DNA of 61,795 nt from Bacillota bacterium. Its GTDB lineage: Bacteria > Bacillota > Clostridia > Peptostreptococcales > Anaerovoracaceae. A program made the translations under genes and the position numbers. A model generated the notes under the pieces. That model saw nothing but the letters and a program-made list of their open reading frames with translations. It did not search any database and was not told the origin of the DNA. Location of the stretch: positions 1-61,795 of the forward strand of contig JAFPZZ010000038.1 of assembly GCA_017417045.1 (NCBI GenBank). The letters are read 5' to 3'. This document shows positions 41,132-49,876 of this stretch, piece by piece (the stretch's first letter is position 1; each line of letters starts with the position of its first letter).

Positions 41132-42532
41132 TTACTTCCCCATCTCGCCGAGCCTGACGAGCATGAGGGTGCAGGCTCTGATGCCGTCCTCGAAGTCTTC
41201 GAGGCGCATGTTCTCGTTGGGGGCGTGCTCGCACTGGTCGGCGGCGCACATGGGCAGGATCGCGGTCTCGACGCCGACGGCCTCGCTGAAGGTCGAGAGC
41301 GGGCCGGATCCGGCGCCGTTCGGGTAGACTATGGGTTCCTTGCCATAGGCGTCGCGCAGGCAGCCTATGATGGTCTGTACGTACTTGTTGGTGACGGGGA
41401 TGCGTACGGGCTTGGTGCCGAGCTCGCCCGGGGTGACCTTAACGTCGGTGAAGCCGTGTTTTTCAAGGTGCTTCATGAACTTCTCGTGGATATCGCGGGC
41501 GTCCTGATCGGGGACGAGCCTGAAGTCGAGCCTCGCGCGGCAGTAGTGGGCGACTACGTTGTTGTCGCCGGGGCCGGGGAAGCCGCCCCTGATCGAGTTG
41601 ATGTTGCTCGAGGGCTCGAAGACGAAGTTGTAGTTGTAGTCGTCGCCGTGCGGACCCATGGCGAAGTGGTCGAGCTGCAGTTCTTCAAGTGTAACGGCGC
41701 CGTCGTTGGGCATTGAGTCGAGCGCGGCCTTCTCCTCGTCTGAGATGGGCCTTATATCGTCGTAGAAGCCGTCTATGAGCACGTAGCTGTCCTCGAAGCG
41801 CCTGATGCTTGAGAGGACTTCTATCATCCTCCATACGGCGCTGGGGACGGTCGGCCCGTGCATCGAATGGACGTCGCGGTTGGCGCAGGTGATCTCGAGT
41901 ATGGGCGCGTAGTAGCCCTTGGTGCCAAGCTTGATCGTGGGCCTGTGAGATTCATGCATAGCCCCATCCGAGTTGAGGCAGAAATCAGATGCAAGCAGCT
42001 CCCTGTGGCTTCTGAGGAATTCCGCGAGCCCGGGGCTGCCCTCCTCCTCGCCGCCTTCGAATATGAACTTGACGTTGCAGGGCAGGGAGCCGAACTCCTC
42101 CTTGCAGATCTGCACCGCTTTAACGTACATGAAGATCTGGCATTTATTGTCCGAGACTCCGCGTCCGTACATGCGGCCGTCCCTGATCTCAGGCTCGAAG
42201 GGATCGCTGAGCCATTCGGAAAGGTCCCCGGCGGGCTTGACATCGTAGTGTCCGTAGACCAGCATGGTCGGGGCGCCTTCTATGGGAGTGCCGTCAGCCG
42301 CGCAGGCAGCCGCGAGGCCGGTTACGAAGGGATAGGGCTTGCCCTTGCCCTCGTGCACGTAATGCACCTGGGCCTCTATCCCGGAGCTTCTCATTATCTC
42401 GGCGAAGAGCTCCGCGCATTCCTCTACACCTTCTCCCGAGGCGCTTATGCTCCTCTGGCGCACGAGGGCCGCGAGCTCCTCGAGCCATTCGCTCTTGCGG
42501 CGCTTAAGCGCTTCGTTGATCTTGTTTATCAT
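41132..42532 (-). CDS. M20 family dipeptidase
   Basis: 466-residue zinc peptidase. Signatures: LVYGHYDVKPAG, GRGVSDNKCQ (bridging Asp) and FEGGEEEGSPGL. The length and SMHGPTVPSAVWRM lid match the carnosinase/CNDP-like dipeptidase branch of M20. It lies 73 bp downstream of the AbrB-type membrane protein on the same strand, so the pair may import and hydrolyse a peptide. The start follows AAGGAGCACCC. Confidence 0.9.
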   Translation of the reverse strand: MINKINEALKRRKSEWLEELAALVRQRSISASGEGVEECAELFAEIMRSSGIEAQVHYVHEGKGKPYPFVTGLAAACAADGTPIEGAPTMLVYGHYDVKPAGDLSEWLSDPFEPEIRDGRMYGRGVSDNKCQIFMYVKAVQICKEEFGSLPCNVKFIFEGGEEEGSPGLAEFLRSHRELLASDFCLNSDGAMHESHRPTIKLGTKGYYAPILEITCANRDVHSMHGPTVPSAVWRMIEVLSSIRRFEDSYVLIDGFYDDIRPISDEEKAALDSMPNDGAVTLEELQLDHFAMGPHGDDYNYNFVFEPSSNINSIRGGFPGPGDNNVVAHYCRARLDFRLVPDQDARDIHEKFMKHLEKHGFTDVKVTPGELGTKPVRIPVTNKYVQTIIGCLRDAYGKEPIVYPNGAGSGPLSTFSEAVGVETAILPMCAADQCEHAPNENMRLEDFEDGIRACTLMLVRLGEMGK

Positions 42533-42605
42533 GGGTGCTCCTTATTTATATATTCGATGTTTGGATGTGAACGATGGTACTTTCCGCTGCGGAGCGTTTA
42601 CGCAT

Positions 42606-43685
42606 CTACGCCAGCCAGCCCATGAGAAGCTTGGTCCACATGGGATATATCGAGTAGCAGGCTACGAGCCTTATTATCTGCAGAAGGGCGATCTTGGGGG
42701 AATCGCCGCCTATGTCTGAGGCGATCAGAGCCATGTCGCTCGCGGCGCCGGGGGCGGAAGCGAACATGGAGGATATGAAATCGATCTTCTTCGTCTTCGC
42801 CATGAACCAGCTTATGATATAGTTCGCGGCCACGTAGAAGAATATGAGCGAGAGCGCCGGCGCGACTATCTTCCCGAAGCTGTGGACGGTATCCATGGAT
42901 ATGGATAGGCCGATCAGCGTACCCGAGAGCACCTGGACGTAGCGCTTGTACTTGCGCTCTAGATGGAGTTTGTTCGAATTGATGTGGACTATGATGACCA
43001 TTATCATCGCGAACGAAAGAGTGCCTGCGGGAAGGCCGGTGGCCTTGCCGATAAGGCCTCCGATGATGCCTATGACGGCGGTCATGAGCTGCCTCAGCAC
43101 GTCGTTGTCAGGGATGAAGCGGTCTATGAAGTACTCCCGCTTCGGCCCGTCAGCCTCGCCCTCGAGCGCCTCTGTCTCCTCAATGCCGACGCGCTCGCGG
43201 GTCTTGGTTATCATCGCGGGGAAGATGAGGTATACGGCGAATACCCTGAAGGTCTGGAGGAACGATACTATCGCGGGGTCCGCGCCCACGTCGTAAGCCA
43301 TGAGCGAGATCTCCGTAACGCCGCCCGGTATGGCCACGAGGAAGCTCGTCGCCATGTCGAGTCCGAAGACTTTGAATAAAATAAGCCCAACGCCGGTCGT
43401 AAATACCAGAAAACCAAAGAGCATCACAAGGGTCGGCGCTATGAGCTGTTTGATGTTCTTGATGTCCCTGCGGGTGAGAGAGAGTCCTATGTAGGCGCCG
43501 GATATAGACTGGGTGTAGGTCTTGATCTCCCTGGGGAACCAGGCCTCGCCGCTAAAAATGTTGAATACAGCGACGCCGAGCATGGCGCCGAGCATGAAGG
43601 GCACGGGAAGCTTGAGCTTTTTCGCGGCGAAAACTCCTAACACTGCTGAGACCAGCGTGAGTATGAGCCTTAGTACTATGGGCAT
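42606..43685 (-). CDS. AbrB-family integral membrane protein
   Basis: 359 residues with about ten membrane segments in two homologous halves. Each half has a GxxxLPVPFMLGAM or GLPAGTLSFAMIM-like helix and an SGxYIGLSL or SGTLIGLSI signature, matching the AbrB/DUF (formerly 'ammonia monooxygenase') family. Also typical are IPGGVTEISLMAYD and ASAPGAASDMALIASD. Substrate unknown. It is first in a two-gene unit with the dipeptidase. The start follows AAAGGAGAAAGGGC. Confidence 0.82.
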   Translation of the reverse strand: MPIVLRLILTLVSAVLGVFAAKKLKLPVPFMLGAMLGVAVFNIFSGEAWFPREIKTYTQSISGAYIGLSLTRRDIKNIKQLIAPTLVMLFGFLVFTTGVGLILFKVFGLDMATSFLVAIPGGVTEISLMAYDVGADPAIVSFLQTFRVFAVYLIFPAMITKTRERVGIEETEALEGEADGPKREYFIDRFIPDNDVLRQLMTAVIGIIGGLIGKATGLPAGTLSFAMIMVIIVHINSNKLHLERKYKRYVQVLSGTLIGLSISMDTVHSFGKIVAPALSLIFFYVAANYIISWFMAKTKKIDFISSMFASAPGAASDMALIASDIGGDSPKIALLQIIRLVACYSIYPMWTKLLMGWLA

Positions 43686-43717
43686 GCCCTTTCTCCTTTC
43701 CCTTGGATTACCCGTCC

Positions 43718-43723
43718 ATTATA
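43718..43723 (-). promoter_or_regulatory. -10 box of the AbrB-dipeptidase unit
   Basis: TATAAT on the minus strand, 32 bp before the start, with no strong -35. Confidence 0.4.
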
Positions 43724-43870
43724 TTCCTGCTTTGTGTTAAATGCTATAAGGGAAAACATTTTATTCTGTGCGCCGAGAACAAGCGCCGGGAGCGGCTCCG
43801 GCCCTCCGGGAGGGAGCCCTTCAGGGATACCTGTGCGGCGGTACAGCCGCACGGGTCCGGGCACGCAGCA

Positions 43871-43900
43871 TAAAAAGAAGACCTCGTAAAACGAGGTCTT
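43871..43900 (-). terminator. Terminator of the amino acid ABC operon
   Basis: A perfect 10-bp stem (AAGACCTCGT/ACGAGGTCTT) with a 3-nt loop is followed on the minus strand by CTTTTTATG, 73 bp past the permease stop. Confidence 0.85.
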
Positions 43901-43972
43901 CGTCATTCAACATACTGCATGAGGACTAAGCGCGAGCAGTCCCCGAGGGCACCTGGACTCTCTGCTGATTAT

Positions 43973-45580
43973 TTATTCTACTTCCGTTATCCCTTCCAGG
44001 ATCTTGTCCTTGGACCTGCGCTTGGGATCGACACTGAGTTGGACCCTGCTGATGATCGCGGTCAGCAGCGCCTCGAGCACGAGGTACATGATCGCGACGG
44101 CGATCAGCGCGAAGAACGCGATGTAGGTGCGGCTCCTGACGAGGTCGCCCATCTTGGTGAGGTCTCGTACCGCGACGTAGCCTACTACCGAGGTCTCCTT
44201 GAGCAGGGAGATGACGTTGCTCTTGTAGATAGGCAGGAAGTGCTGCGCGGCCTGCGGGAGCAGGATCTTGAAGAAGCTCTGGTTGTCGCTGTAGCCGAGA
44301 GCGGTGGAGGCCTCAAACTGCCCTCTGTGGATGGCGCCGAAGCCGACCTTGAGCATGCCGTACATGCCGCAGCCGAAGATCAGCGAGAAGCCTATGATGG
44401 ATATCACGGTGCCGCTGAGCGGGGTGCTCGCGAAAACTACGAAGAAGAGCAGCATCAGGAACACGACGGTCGGGATGCCCTCGACGAGCCAGTTGATGAA
44501 GCCGACTATGGCGTTGGCCGCTTTGTTGCCGTGGCGGCATGCCAGGTAGGCCGCGAAGCCGAGCGCGGTACCGAAAGCCACGGAAGCGACGGTGATGAGC
44601 ATGGTCCTTCCTATACCTTCGGCGAAGAGCTTCCAGCGGTCGTCCTTGATGAAGGTCTTGTTGAAGTTGTAGGCCATCCTCTCGAAGAAGCCCATGTCTC
44701 CCTCGTACTCTCCCTCGACGACGAAAACGAGGTCGCAGGTGTAGTACGGATCGGAGAGCACGGAGGCCTCAGCCCTCTCCTCGTCGACTACGATGTTCAT
44801 ACCGAAGTCATACTTGCCGGAGATGGCGCCCGGGGCGATGGAGTCGAATTCCATGGCCTGGAAGTCCCAGCTGTAGCCGTATTTGGCGCAGAAGTTCATC
44901 ATGAACTCTACGTCGTAGCCGGAGTAGTATCCGCCGGCCTCGAAGGAGAAGGGCTCGTAGCCGCCTTCGATGGCGATGATGACGGTGCCGTTCTCACCCG
45001 TTGTCTCGGGGACGTTCCTGATGACGCAGGTGTTGGGATCCCAGTTCTTTACCCAGTAATCGTAGAGCTCGGAGAGCCAGCCGCTTTCGAGGCCTTCCGC
45101 TATGAACTCCTGGATCTGGGGGAAGAGGGTATCCTGCTTGCTGTTGTTTCCGACGATGACCGCGAACTGGCTCTCGCCGGCCTTCTCCTCGAGCCTCATG
45201 AGCTCGGGGTGCTCGTATCTCTGAGCGTAGAAGCCGACCTCTTCGATGAGGTAGGCGTCGATCCTGCCGGATTCGAGGGCGGGGATCATGTCGTTGGGCA
45301 TCTTGTAGTAGAGCCAGGTCTCGCCTTCGATCTCGTCCTTGATCTCGTCTTCGTAGAGAACGCCGGTCTGTACGCCTATGTTCTTTCCGTCGAGCTGGCT
45401 GATCTGGGTGATGCCGTTCTTGGATTCCATGGGAGCCGCGGCGGCGAAGCTCGTGAGGCTTCCCATGAGTATGCCGAGCACGAGGGTCAGCACGAGGGCC
45501 TTGCGCAGGGCGCGCTTTGAGCCGTTGATCCCCGTGAGCTTTCTTGCGGCGCTGCCGCCGGATGCGAATACTCTTTTCAT
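43973..45580 (-). CDS. Amino acid ABC transporter: two solute-binding domains fused to the permease
   Basis: 535 residues. A signal/anchor segment (ALVLTLVLGILMGSLTSFAA) is followed by two family-3 solute-binding domains (first about 55-175, with IGVQTGVLYEDEI; second about 180-290, with YEPFSFEAGGYYSGYDVEFM), then a His/Glu-type permease with about five membrane segments and the coupling motif EASTALGYSDNQSFFKILLPQA. Tandem binding domains can raise transport rate or widen specificity, as in GlnPQ-type fusions. ATG overlaps the ATPase stop (TAATG). Confidence 0.9.
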   Translation of the reverse strand: MKRVFASGGSAARKLTGINGSKRALRKALVLTLVLGILMGSLTSFAAAAPMESKNGITQISQLDGKNIGVQTGVLYEDEIKDEIEGETWLYYKMPNDMIPALESGRIDAYLIEEVGFYAQRYEHPELMRLEEKAGESQFAVIVGNNSKQDTLFPQIQEFIAEGLESGWLSELYDYWVKNWDPNTCVIRNVPETTGENGTVIIAIEGGYEPFSFEAGGYYSGYDVEFMMNFCAKYGYSWDFQAMEFDSIAPGAISGKYDFGMNIVVDEERAEASVLSDPYYTCDLVFVVEGEYEGDMGFFERMAYNFNKTFIKDDRWKLFAEGIGRTMLITVASVAFGTALGFAAYLACRHGNKAANAIVGFINWLVEGIPTVVFLMLLFFVVFASTPLSGTVISIIGFSLIFGCGMYGMLKVGFGAIHRGQFEASTALGYSDNQSFFKILLPQAAQHFLPIYKSNVISLLKETSVVGYVAVRDLTKMGDLVRSRTYIAFFALIAVAIMYLVLEALLTAIISRVQLSVDPKRRSKDKILEGITEVE

Positions 45581-46686
45581 TACTGCGCGTCCTCCCATCT
45601 CAGGCTGATATTGGTGTGGTTGTTGTACCACTTGGGGGAATCCTCGAGTATCTCGTCGGTAAGGGTCGTGGTCTTCTCGGCGAGTATGGAATTGAAGAGC
45701 ACGTTGTCCGAGGTCTTCGGGTCGAAGTGCTCGCCCTTGTACTTGAGGTCGAGCGATAGCACGTCGCTCTTCTCGGAGTAGTCTATGCTCGCGTAGATGT
45801 TGGGATCCTCCATCTCGAAGAGGTTGTTGACGACTATCTCTTCGAGGGCGATCTGGAGCTTGGAAGTACGCTCGTTCTCGATGAGCAGCTTCTCGGCGTA
45901 GGCCTGCAGCTCGTCTACGACGACGCCGAAGTCGAAATCGGTGCCCTCGATTCTGTAGCTGAGGGTGCTGAGCCTCTGGATAAAGCGGCGTGTCTTGTCC
46001 TTCTTGGGACGCTCGAAGATCTCCTTGGGAGTGCCTTCCTCGTATACCTCGCCGCCGTCCATGAAGATGACGCGGTTCGCGATCTTGCGCGCGAAGTCCA
46101 TCTCGTGGGTGACTATCATCATGGTGGTGCCGGTCTTGGCTATGGTTCTGATGACGGACTGGACCTCGCCTATCATGGAGGGGTCAAGCGCGGAGGTCGG
46201 CTCATCGAAGAGTATGATCTCGGGGTCCATCGCGAGAGTCCTCGCGATGGCGACTCTCTGCTGCTGTCCGCCGGAAAGCTCGTCGGGATAGTGCAGGGCC
46301 TTAGCGCCGAGACCTACCTTCCAGAGCAGGTCCATGGCCTTCTCGTAGGCCTCCTGGCGGCCTCTTCCGAGCAGGGTGATCTGCGGATTCATGATGTTCT
46401 CAATGACGGTGAGATGCCCGAAGAGGTTGAAGGACTGGAACACCATGCCCATCTTCTTGCGGACCTCATTGAGGTCGGTCTTGCCGTCGTTGATGACCTG
46501 GCCGTCGACGACGATCTCGCCTGAGGTCGGGGTCTCGAGCATGTTGATGCAGCGCAGAAGCGTAGATTTGCCCGTGCCGGAGGGTCCGATCACGGCAATG
46601 ACGTCACCGTCGTTGATGGTGATGTTCACGTCCTGAAGCGGAGTGACGTCCTCATATTCTTTTCTGAGGTGCCTGACTTCTATCAT
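45580..46686 (-). CDS. Amino acid ABC transporter ATPase with extra C-terminal domain
   Basis: 368 residues; normal GlnQ-type ATPases have about 245. Walker A GPSGTGKST, Q-loop VFQSFNLFGHLTV, signature LSGGQQQRVAIARTLA, Walker B IILFDEPTSALDP and His switch VTHEM are intact. Residues about 250-368 form an added domain with LQIALEEIVVNNLFEME, which resembles the N-box helix of HATPase/anti-sigma-kinase folds, while the later G-boxes are not obvious. It may be regulatory. First gene of the operon; AGGAAAGTGAA precedes the start. Confidence 0.92.
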   Translation of the reverse strand: MIEVRHLRKEYEDVTPLQDVNITINDGDVIAVIGPSGTGKSTLLRCINMLETPTSGEIVVDGQVINDGKTDLNEVRKKMGMVFQSFNLFGHLTVIENIMNPQITLLGRGRQEAYEKAMDLLWKVGLGAKALHYPDELSGGQQQRVAIARTLAMDPEIILFDEPTSALDPSMIGEVQSVIRTIAKTGTTMMIVTHEMDFARKIANRVIFMDGGEVYEEGTPKEIFERPKKDKTRRFIQRLSTLSYRIEGTDFDFGVVVDELQAYAEKLLIENERTSKLQIALEEIVVNNLFEMEDPNIYASIDYSEKSDVLSLDLKYKGEHFDPKTSDNVLFNSILAEKTTTLTDEILEDSPKWYNNHTNISLRWEDAQ

Positions 46687-46989
46687 TTCACTTTCCTATC
46701 TTAAAAATACAAAAAGCCCAGGGAAGCTGTCTTCTCTGCGCTGCGGATCGATTGATATTTTACCACGGCCGTTTCCTGGCAGTCCTGAACACAAACAGGC
46801 GCCGCTCCGGGATTCCTCATCCCCGGTATAGCCGGAAGGTATGCGGTTTTGAGCATTTTGGAACTATCAACTCCCGGTAGGTGAGCCGCAATGCCGCGGC
46901 GACCGTCTGCGGATGGGCCGGTCTTTCGGCCGTCTGCCCGGAAAGCCTCCTCATGTGTTCGGCTTCGGAAGTCTCCGGTGGATAAAATC
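46687..46989 (-). other. Leader RNA of about 300 nt upstream of the ABC operon
   Basis: From the predicted start near 46989 to the ATPase start the minus strand is non-coding and has several short inverted repeats (for example CCGGGGATGAGGAATCCCGG near its centre) and a GCTTTTTGTATTTTT tract just before the ribosome site, compatible with an attenuator. No known riboswitch consensus (T-box, L-box, S-box, glycine) was recognised. Confidence 0.4.
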
Positions 46990-46995
46990 AAGGGC

Positions 46996-47024
46996 AGTTT
47001 AAGATAAAAAGCCCCTCGTGTCAA
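46996..47024 (-). promoter_or_regulatory. Sigma-A promoter of the ABC operon
   Basis: On the minus strand: TTGACA (47024-47019), a 17-bp spacer and TAAACT (47001-46996). Confidence 0.65.
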
Positions 47025-47039
47025 TGATTTGGGGCGAAT

Positions 47040-47069
47040 TTGGAAATATTATTTTCCCTGGGGTATAAT
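47040..47069 (+). promoter_or_regulatory. Sigma-A promoter of the macrodomain-HTH gene
   Basis: TTGGAA (47040-47045), an 18-bp spacer and perfect TATAAT (47064-47069). It is back-to-back with the ABC operon promoter, their -35 boxes being only 15 bp apart. Confidence 0.65.
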
Positions 47070-47150
47070 ATTGAAGAAAAGAGGCGGCGCGCTGCGACTG
47101 ATGCCGCCTGGTCCGCAGCGAGGGCTGCGGCAAAATGGAAGGATATTAGG

Positions 47151-48545
47151 ATGCCCTTTGAGATAATAAGACACGACATAAGCAAAGTCGCGGCCGACGC
47201 AATTGTCAATACCGCGGACAGAAGGCCCGTAGTTGGACCCGGCGTGGACCTTGCGATATATACCGCGGCGGGCTATGACAGGCTGCTGGCAGAGAGGGAG
47301 AAGATAGGCTGCATAGAGCCCGGATGCGCCGCGGCTACGCCCGCTTTCGCCCTTGACGCGAAGTACGTCATCCATACTGTAGGCCCCGCCTGGGAGGGCG
47401 GAAATGCCGGCGAGGAGGAGACCGTCGCGGCCTGCTACAGGAGCAGCTTAAAGCTCGCGGAAGAGCTGGGCTGCGCGTCCATAGCCTTCCCGCTGATATC
47501 GACCGGCACACTGGGTTTCCCGAAGGACCTCGCCCTCAGGGCGGCGATCGGCGCCATCACGGACTTTCTCGTCGGCAGCGACATGGACGTGATCCTGGTG
47601 GTCTACGACCCGGAATCCTTCGTGCTCTCGGGCAAGCTTTTCAGCGGGGTGAAGGAGTACGTCGGCGAGAAGGACCTTATGTTGCGCCCCTCCCCGGATG
47701 ACGGGCAGGCCCTCTACGGCATGCCGGCACCGCCTGATGACATGGAGCTCAGAACCGCTTCGGACGCCCAAAGAAACGCTTACGGTTCTTACAGCTTTGA
47801 GTCTTCGCGCGAACGCGGGGAAGAGCTGCCGAAAGGCCGCAGAAGGCTCCTCCCATCGCTCTTCGGAAGGATAGGCAGGAAAGACCGCAGCGGAAGGCCG
47901 GACGAGGGCGGCTTTGCCGGCCTTTCTGAAAAGGCCGGGTCCGCACCGGGCCCGATCTCTGCGTCCCGCATTGAGCCCCCTGAGGACTTTGAGCCGGAGG
48001 CATTCGAGGCCCCTGAGCTTGAGAGGGGCGAGGACCCGGAGCTTCTGACAGCTGAGGACTCCGCGCTGCTTACATCCAGGGACTCCACGCTTCTGGCAGC
48101 CAGGGATTCCGAGCTGCCGACGGCCAAAGAACCGCTCGAGAGCGCCGGGACCGGGTTCTCCGGGCTGATGCCGTCTTTGAGCCTCGACGACAGGATCAAG
48201 AGCAGGAGCGAGACCTTCCAGGAACACCTCTTCCGCATGATAGACCGCAAGGGCTACGAGGACCCTGAGGTCTACAAGGCCGCCAACATCTCGCGAAAGC
48301 TGTTTTCGAAGATACGCGGCGACGCCAATTACAGGCCTTCGAAGAATACGGCCCTGGCGCTCGCGATAGGGCTCAGGCTCAACGCCGACGAGACCCGCGA
48401 CCTCCTGCTGCGGGCGGGCTACGCGCTCTCCCCGGCCAGCCTGTCCGATATCATAATCGAGTACTGCATCGAGAACGGGATCTACGACATAATCGAGATC
48501 AACTGCATACTCTTCAAATACGAGCTGCCCCTGCTCGGAGGCTGA
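47151..48545 (+). CDS. Macrodomain protein with C-terminal helical (HTH-like) domain
   Basis: 464 residues. N-terminal macrodomain (1-175) with [24 protein letters not shown] and PLISTGTLGFP; the glycine loop is changed to VVGPGVDLAIY, so catalysis may differ from the 38.6-kb macrodomain. A long disordered linker has 8-residue repeats of the LLTAxDSx type. The last 115 residues (FQEHLFRMIDRKGYEDPEVY, RKLFSKIRGDANYRPSKNTA, LLLRAGYALS) form a helical domain like XRE-type repressor folds, conserved in similar Clostridia proteins. AAGGATATTAGG precedes ATG. Confidence 0.8.
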   Translation: MPFEIIRHDISKVAADAIVNTADRRPVVGPGVDLAIYTAAGYDRLLAEREKIGCIEPGCAAATPAFALDAKYVIHTVGPAWEGGNAGEEETVAACYRSSLKLAEELGCASIAFPLISTGTLGFPKDLALRAAIGAITDFLVGSDMDVILVVYDPESFVLSGKLFSGVKEYVGEKDLMLRPSPDDGQALYGMPAPPDDMELRTASDAQRNAYGSYSFESSRERGEELPKGRRRLLPSLFGRIGRKDRSGRPDEGGFAGLSEKAGSAPGPISASRIEPPEDFEPEAFEAPELERGEDPELLTAEDSALLTSRDSTLLAARDSELPTAKEPLESAGTGFSGLMPSLSLDDRIKSRSETFQEHLFRMIDRKGYEDPEVYKAANISRKLFSKIRGDANYRPSKNTALALAIGLRLNADETRDLLLRAGYALSPASLSDIIIEYCIENGIYDIIEINCILFKYELPLLGG

Positions 48546-48586
48546 TCTAGGGGATCTCCATATAGACTGATACCCTTTAAAGCATT

Positions 48587-48630
48587 CGCCTTCCGCGTGA
48601 AATGTCGCGCGGGAGGCGACCTTTGTTTTT
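48587..48630 (+). terminator. Terminator after the macrodomain-HTH gene
   Basis: A 13-bp stem with two G-T pairs (CGCCTTCCGCGTG with CGCGCGGGAGGCG), 6-nt loop, then CTTTGTTTTT. Confidence 0.85.
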
Positions 48631-48688
48631 GCGCTTCCTGCTATCCTGTGAGCGTAAAGAAACGGCAAGGCGCCATTCAGCAGGCGCG

Positions 48689-48783
48689 GGATCTGAAGAA
48701 GTGCCGCAGAGGCGGCGCCGGATCGAAATGCAGTGCCGGTGAATAGACGCAGGATCAAAACGCAGTGCCGCGTGGGCGGCGGA
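48689..48783 (+). repeat. Three tandem copies of a 31-32 bp unit before the vWA gene
   Basis: Units at 48689, 48720 and 48752 begin GGATC(T/G/A)(G/A)AA and share AGTGCCG 10-13 bases in. The last copy runs almost to the ribosome site of the vWA gene. Confidence 0.65.
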
Positions 48784-48797
48784 AAGGCAGGAACATC

Positions 48798-49529
48798 ATG
48801 GAAGACAAGAGAAAGAACGAAGAGCCGCAGCTGTCCGAAAAGAACCCAAACATCGTTACCGTAGAGAGGCCGGATCTGGAGGTCGTGTTCATACTCGACA
48901 GGAGCGGCTCCATGTCGGGGCTCGAGGCCGACACCATAGGGGGCTTCAACTCCACGCTCGAAAAGCAGAAGGCCGACGGCCGCAGGGTCGTCTGGTCTAC
49001 GATACTCTTCGACGACGTGACCGAGGTGATCCACGACAGGATCGATATCGAGAACGTTGCGCCGCTCAGCCGCAGGGAATATTTCGTGCGCGGCATGACA
49101 GCCATGCTCGACGCTGTCGGAGGCTCGGTGAACTTCACTCAGAAGCTCCACAGGCATCTCGGAGCGTTGAAGCCCAAGAGCACTCTCTTCGTCATCACTA
49201 CAGACGGCATGGAGAACGCCAGCGTCAGGTACCGCTACGCGCAGGTTAAGCAGATGATAGACAGGGCCAGGTCCGAGTATGGCTGGGAATTCATCTTCCT
49301 CGGGGCGAACATCGACGCCGAGGAGGTCGCCTCCCGCATAGGCATAGACAGGAGCCGCGCCGCGACCTTCATAAACGACAGCACGGGCATAGAGACGAAC
49401 TACGGCGCCGTGTCCGAGGCGATGGCGAGCATGGCGTGCTGCGGATCCTTCAGTGAGGATGCGCTCGAGTCTGTGAGGGCGGACTACAAGAAGAGGAGCG
49501 GCCTGCTCGGGAAGCTCAAGCGCAGCTGA
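48798..49529 (+). CDS. von Willebrand factor A domain protein (TerY-like)
   Basis: 243 residues. The MIDAS metal site DRSGSMSG (about 36-43) with the later conserved Thr (RGMTAMLDAVGG) and Asp (TTDGMENAS) is complete, so a divalent ion should be bound. No signal peptide: it acts in the cytoplasm. vWA proteins of this size accompany tellurite-resistance-type and macrodomain proteins. It follows the macrodomain-HTH gene but behind a terminator. GGAAAGGCAGGAACATC precedes the start. Confidence 0.88.
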   Translation: MEDKRKNEEPQLSEKNPNIVTVERPDLEVVFILDRSGSMSGLEADTIGGFNSTLEKQKADGRRVVWSTILFDDVTEVIHDRIDIENVAPLSRREYFVRGMTAMLDAVGGSVNFTQKLHRHLGALKPKSTLFVITTDGMENASVRYRYAQVKQMIDRARSEYGWEFIFLGANIDAEEVASRIGIDRSRAATFINDSTGIETNYGAVSEAMASMACCGSFSEDALESVRADYKKRSGLLGKLKRS

Positions 49530-49658
49530 CGGGAACTTCTGTCCCATATACGCGGACACGTGTGGGCGTTTCCCAAATGATCGCCAATATAACGGGCAGC
49601 AGACGCTGCCCGGACGTACGCGCAGCGCATACAGTTTCCGCGCCTGGCGGTAAAGCAG

Positions 49659-49692
49659 AGCGGGGAGAAGGAGCCTTCTCCCCGCTTTTTAT
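49659..49692 (+). terminator. Terminator after the vWA gene
   Basis: A perfect 13-bp stem (AGCGGGGAGAAGG/CCTTCTCCCCGCT) followed by TTTTATG. Confidence 0.9.
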
Positions 49693-49876
49693 GCAGCGTA
49701 CCTTCTTGTTTTCGCTTAAAGCGGAAGCGCCTATTCTTCAATACAGAACAATGACCCCGGTTTAGGGGAACTGCCGCTCAGACGCCGGTTTCCGAACCCT
49801 TCATTTTTATCGATAGAATGTCGTTATCATCCAAATTTACATATGCTTTTTGCGAAAGCCTTGTTAGCGGCGGACA

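Noticed and set aside
43919..45520. 533-residue plus-strand ORF opposite the ABC permease
   Set aside because: Acidic, Gly/Val-rich antisense product typical of GC-rich shadow frames; the minus strand encodes an unmistakable transporter.
46687..46989. T-box or lysine riboswitch
   Set aside because: No AGGGTGGNACCGCG antiterminator core and no lysine-box consensus could be found on the minus strand.
47448..49559. 703-residue minus-strand ORF over the macrodomain and vWA genes
   Set aside because: It spans two real genes and their terminator in antisense and has no recognisable domain.
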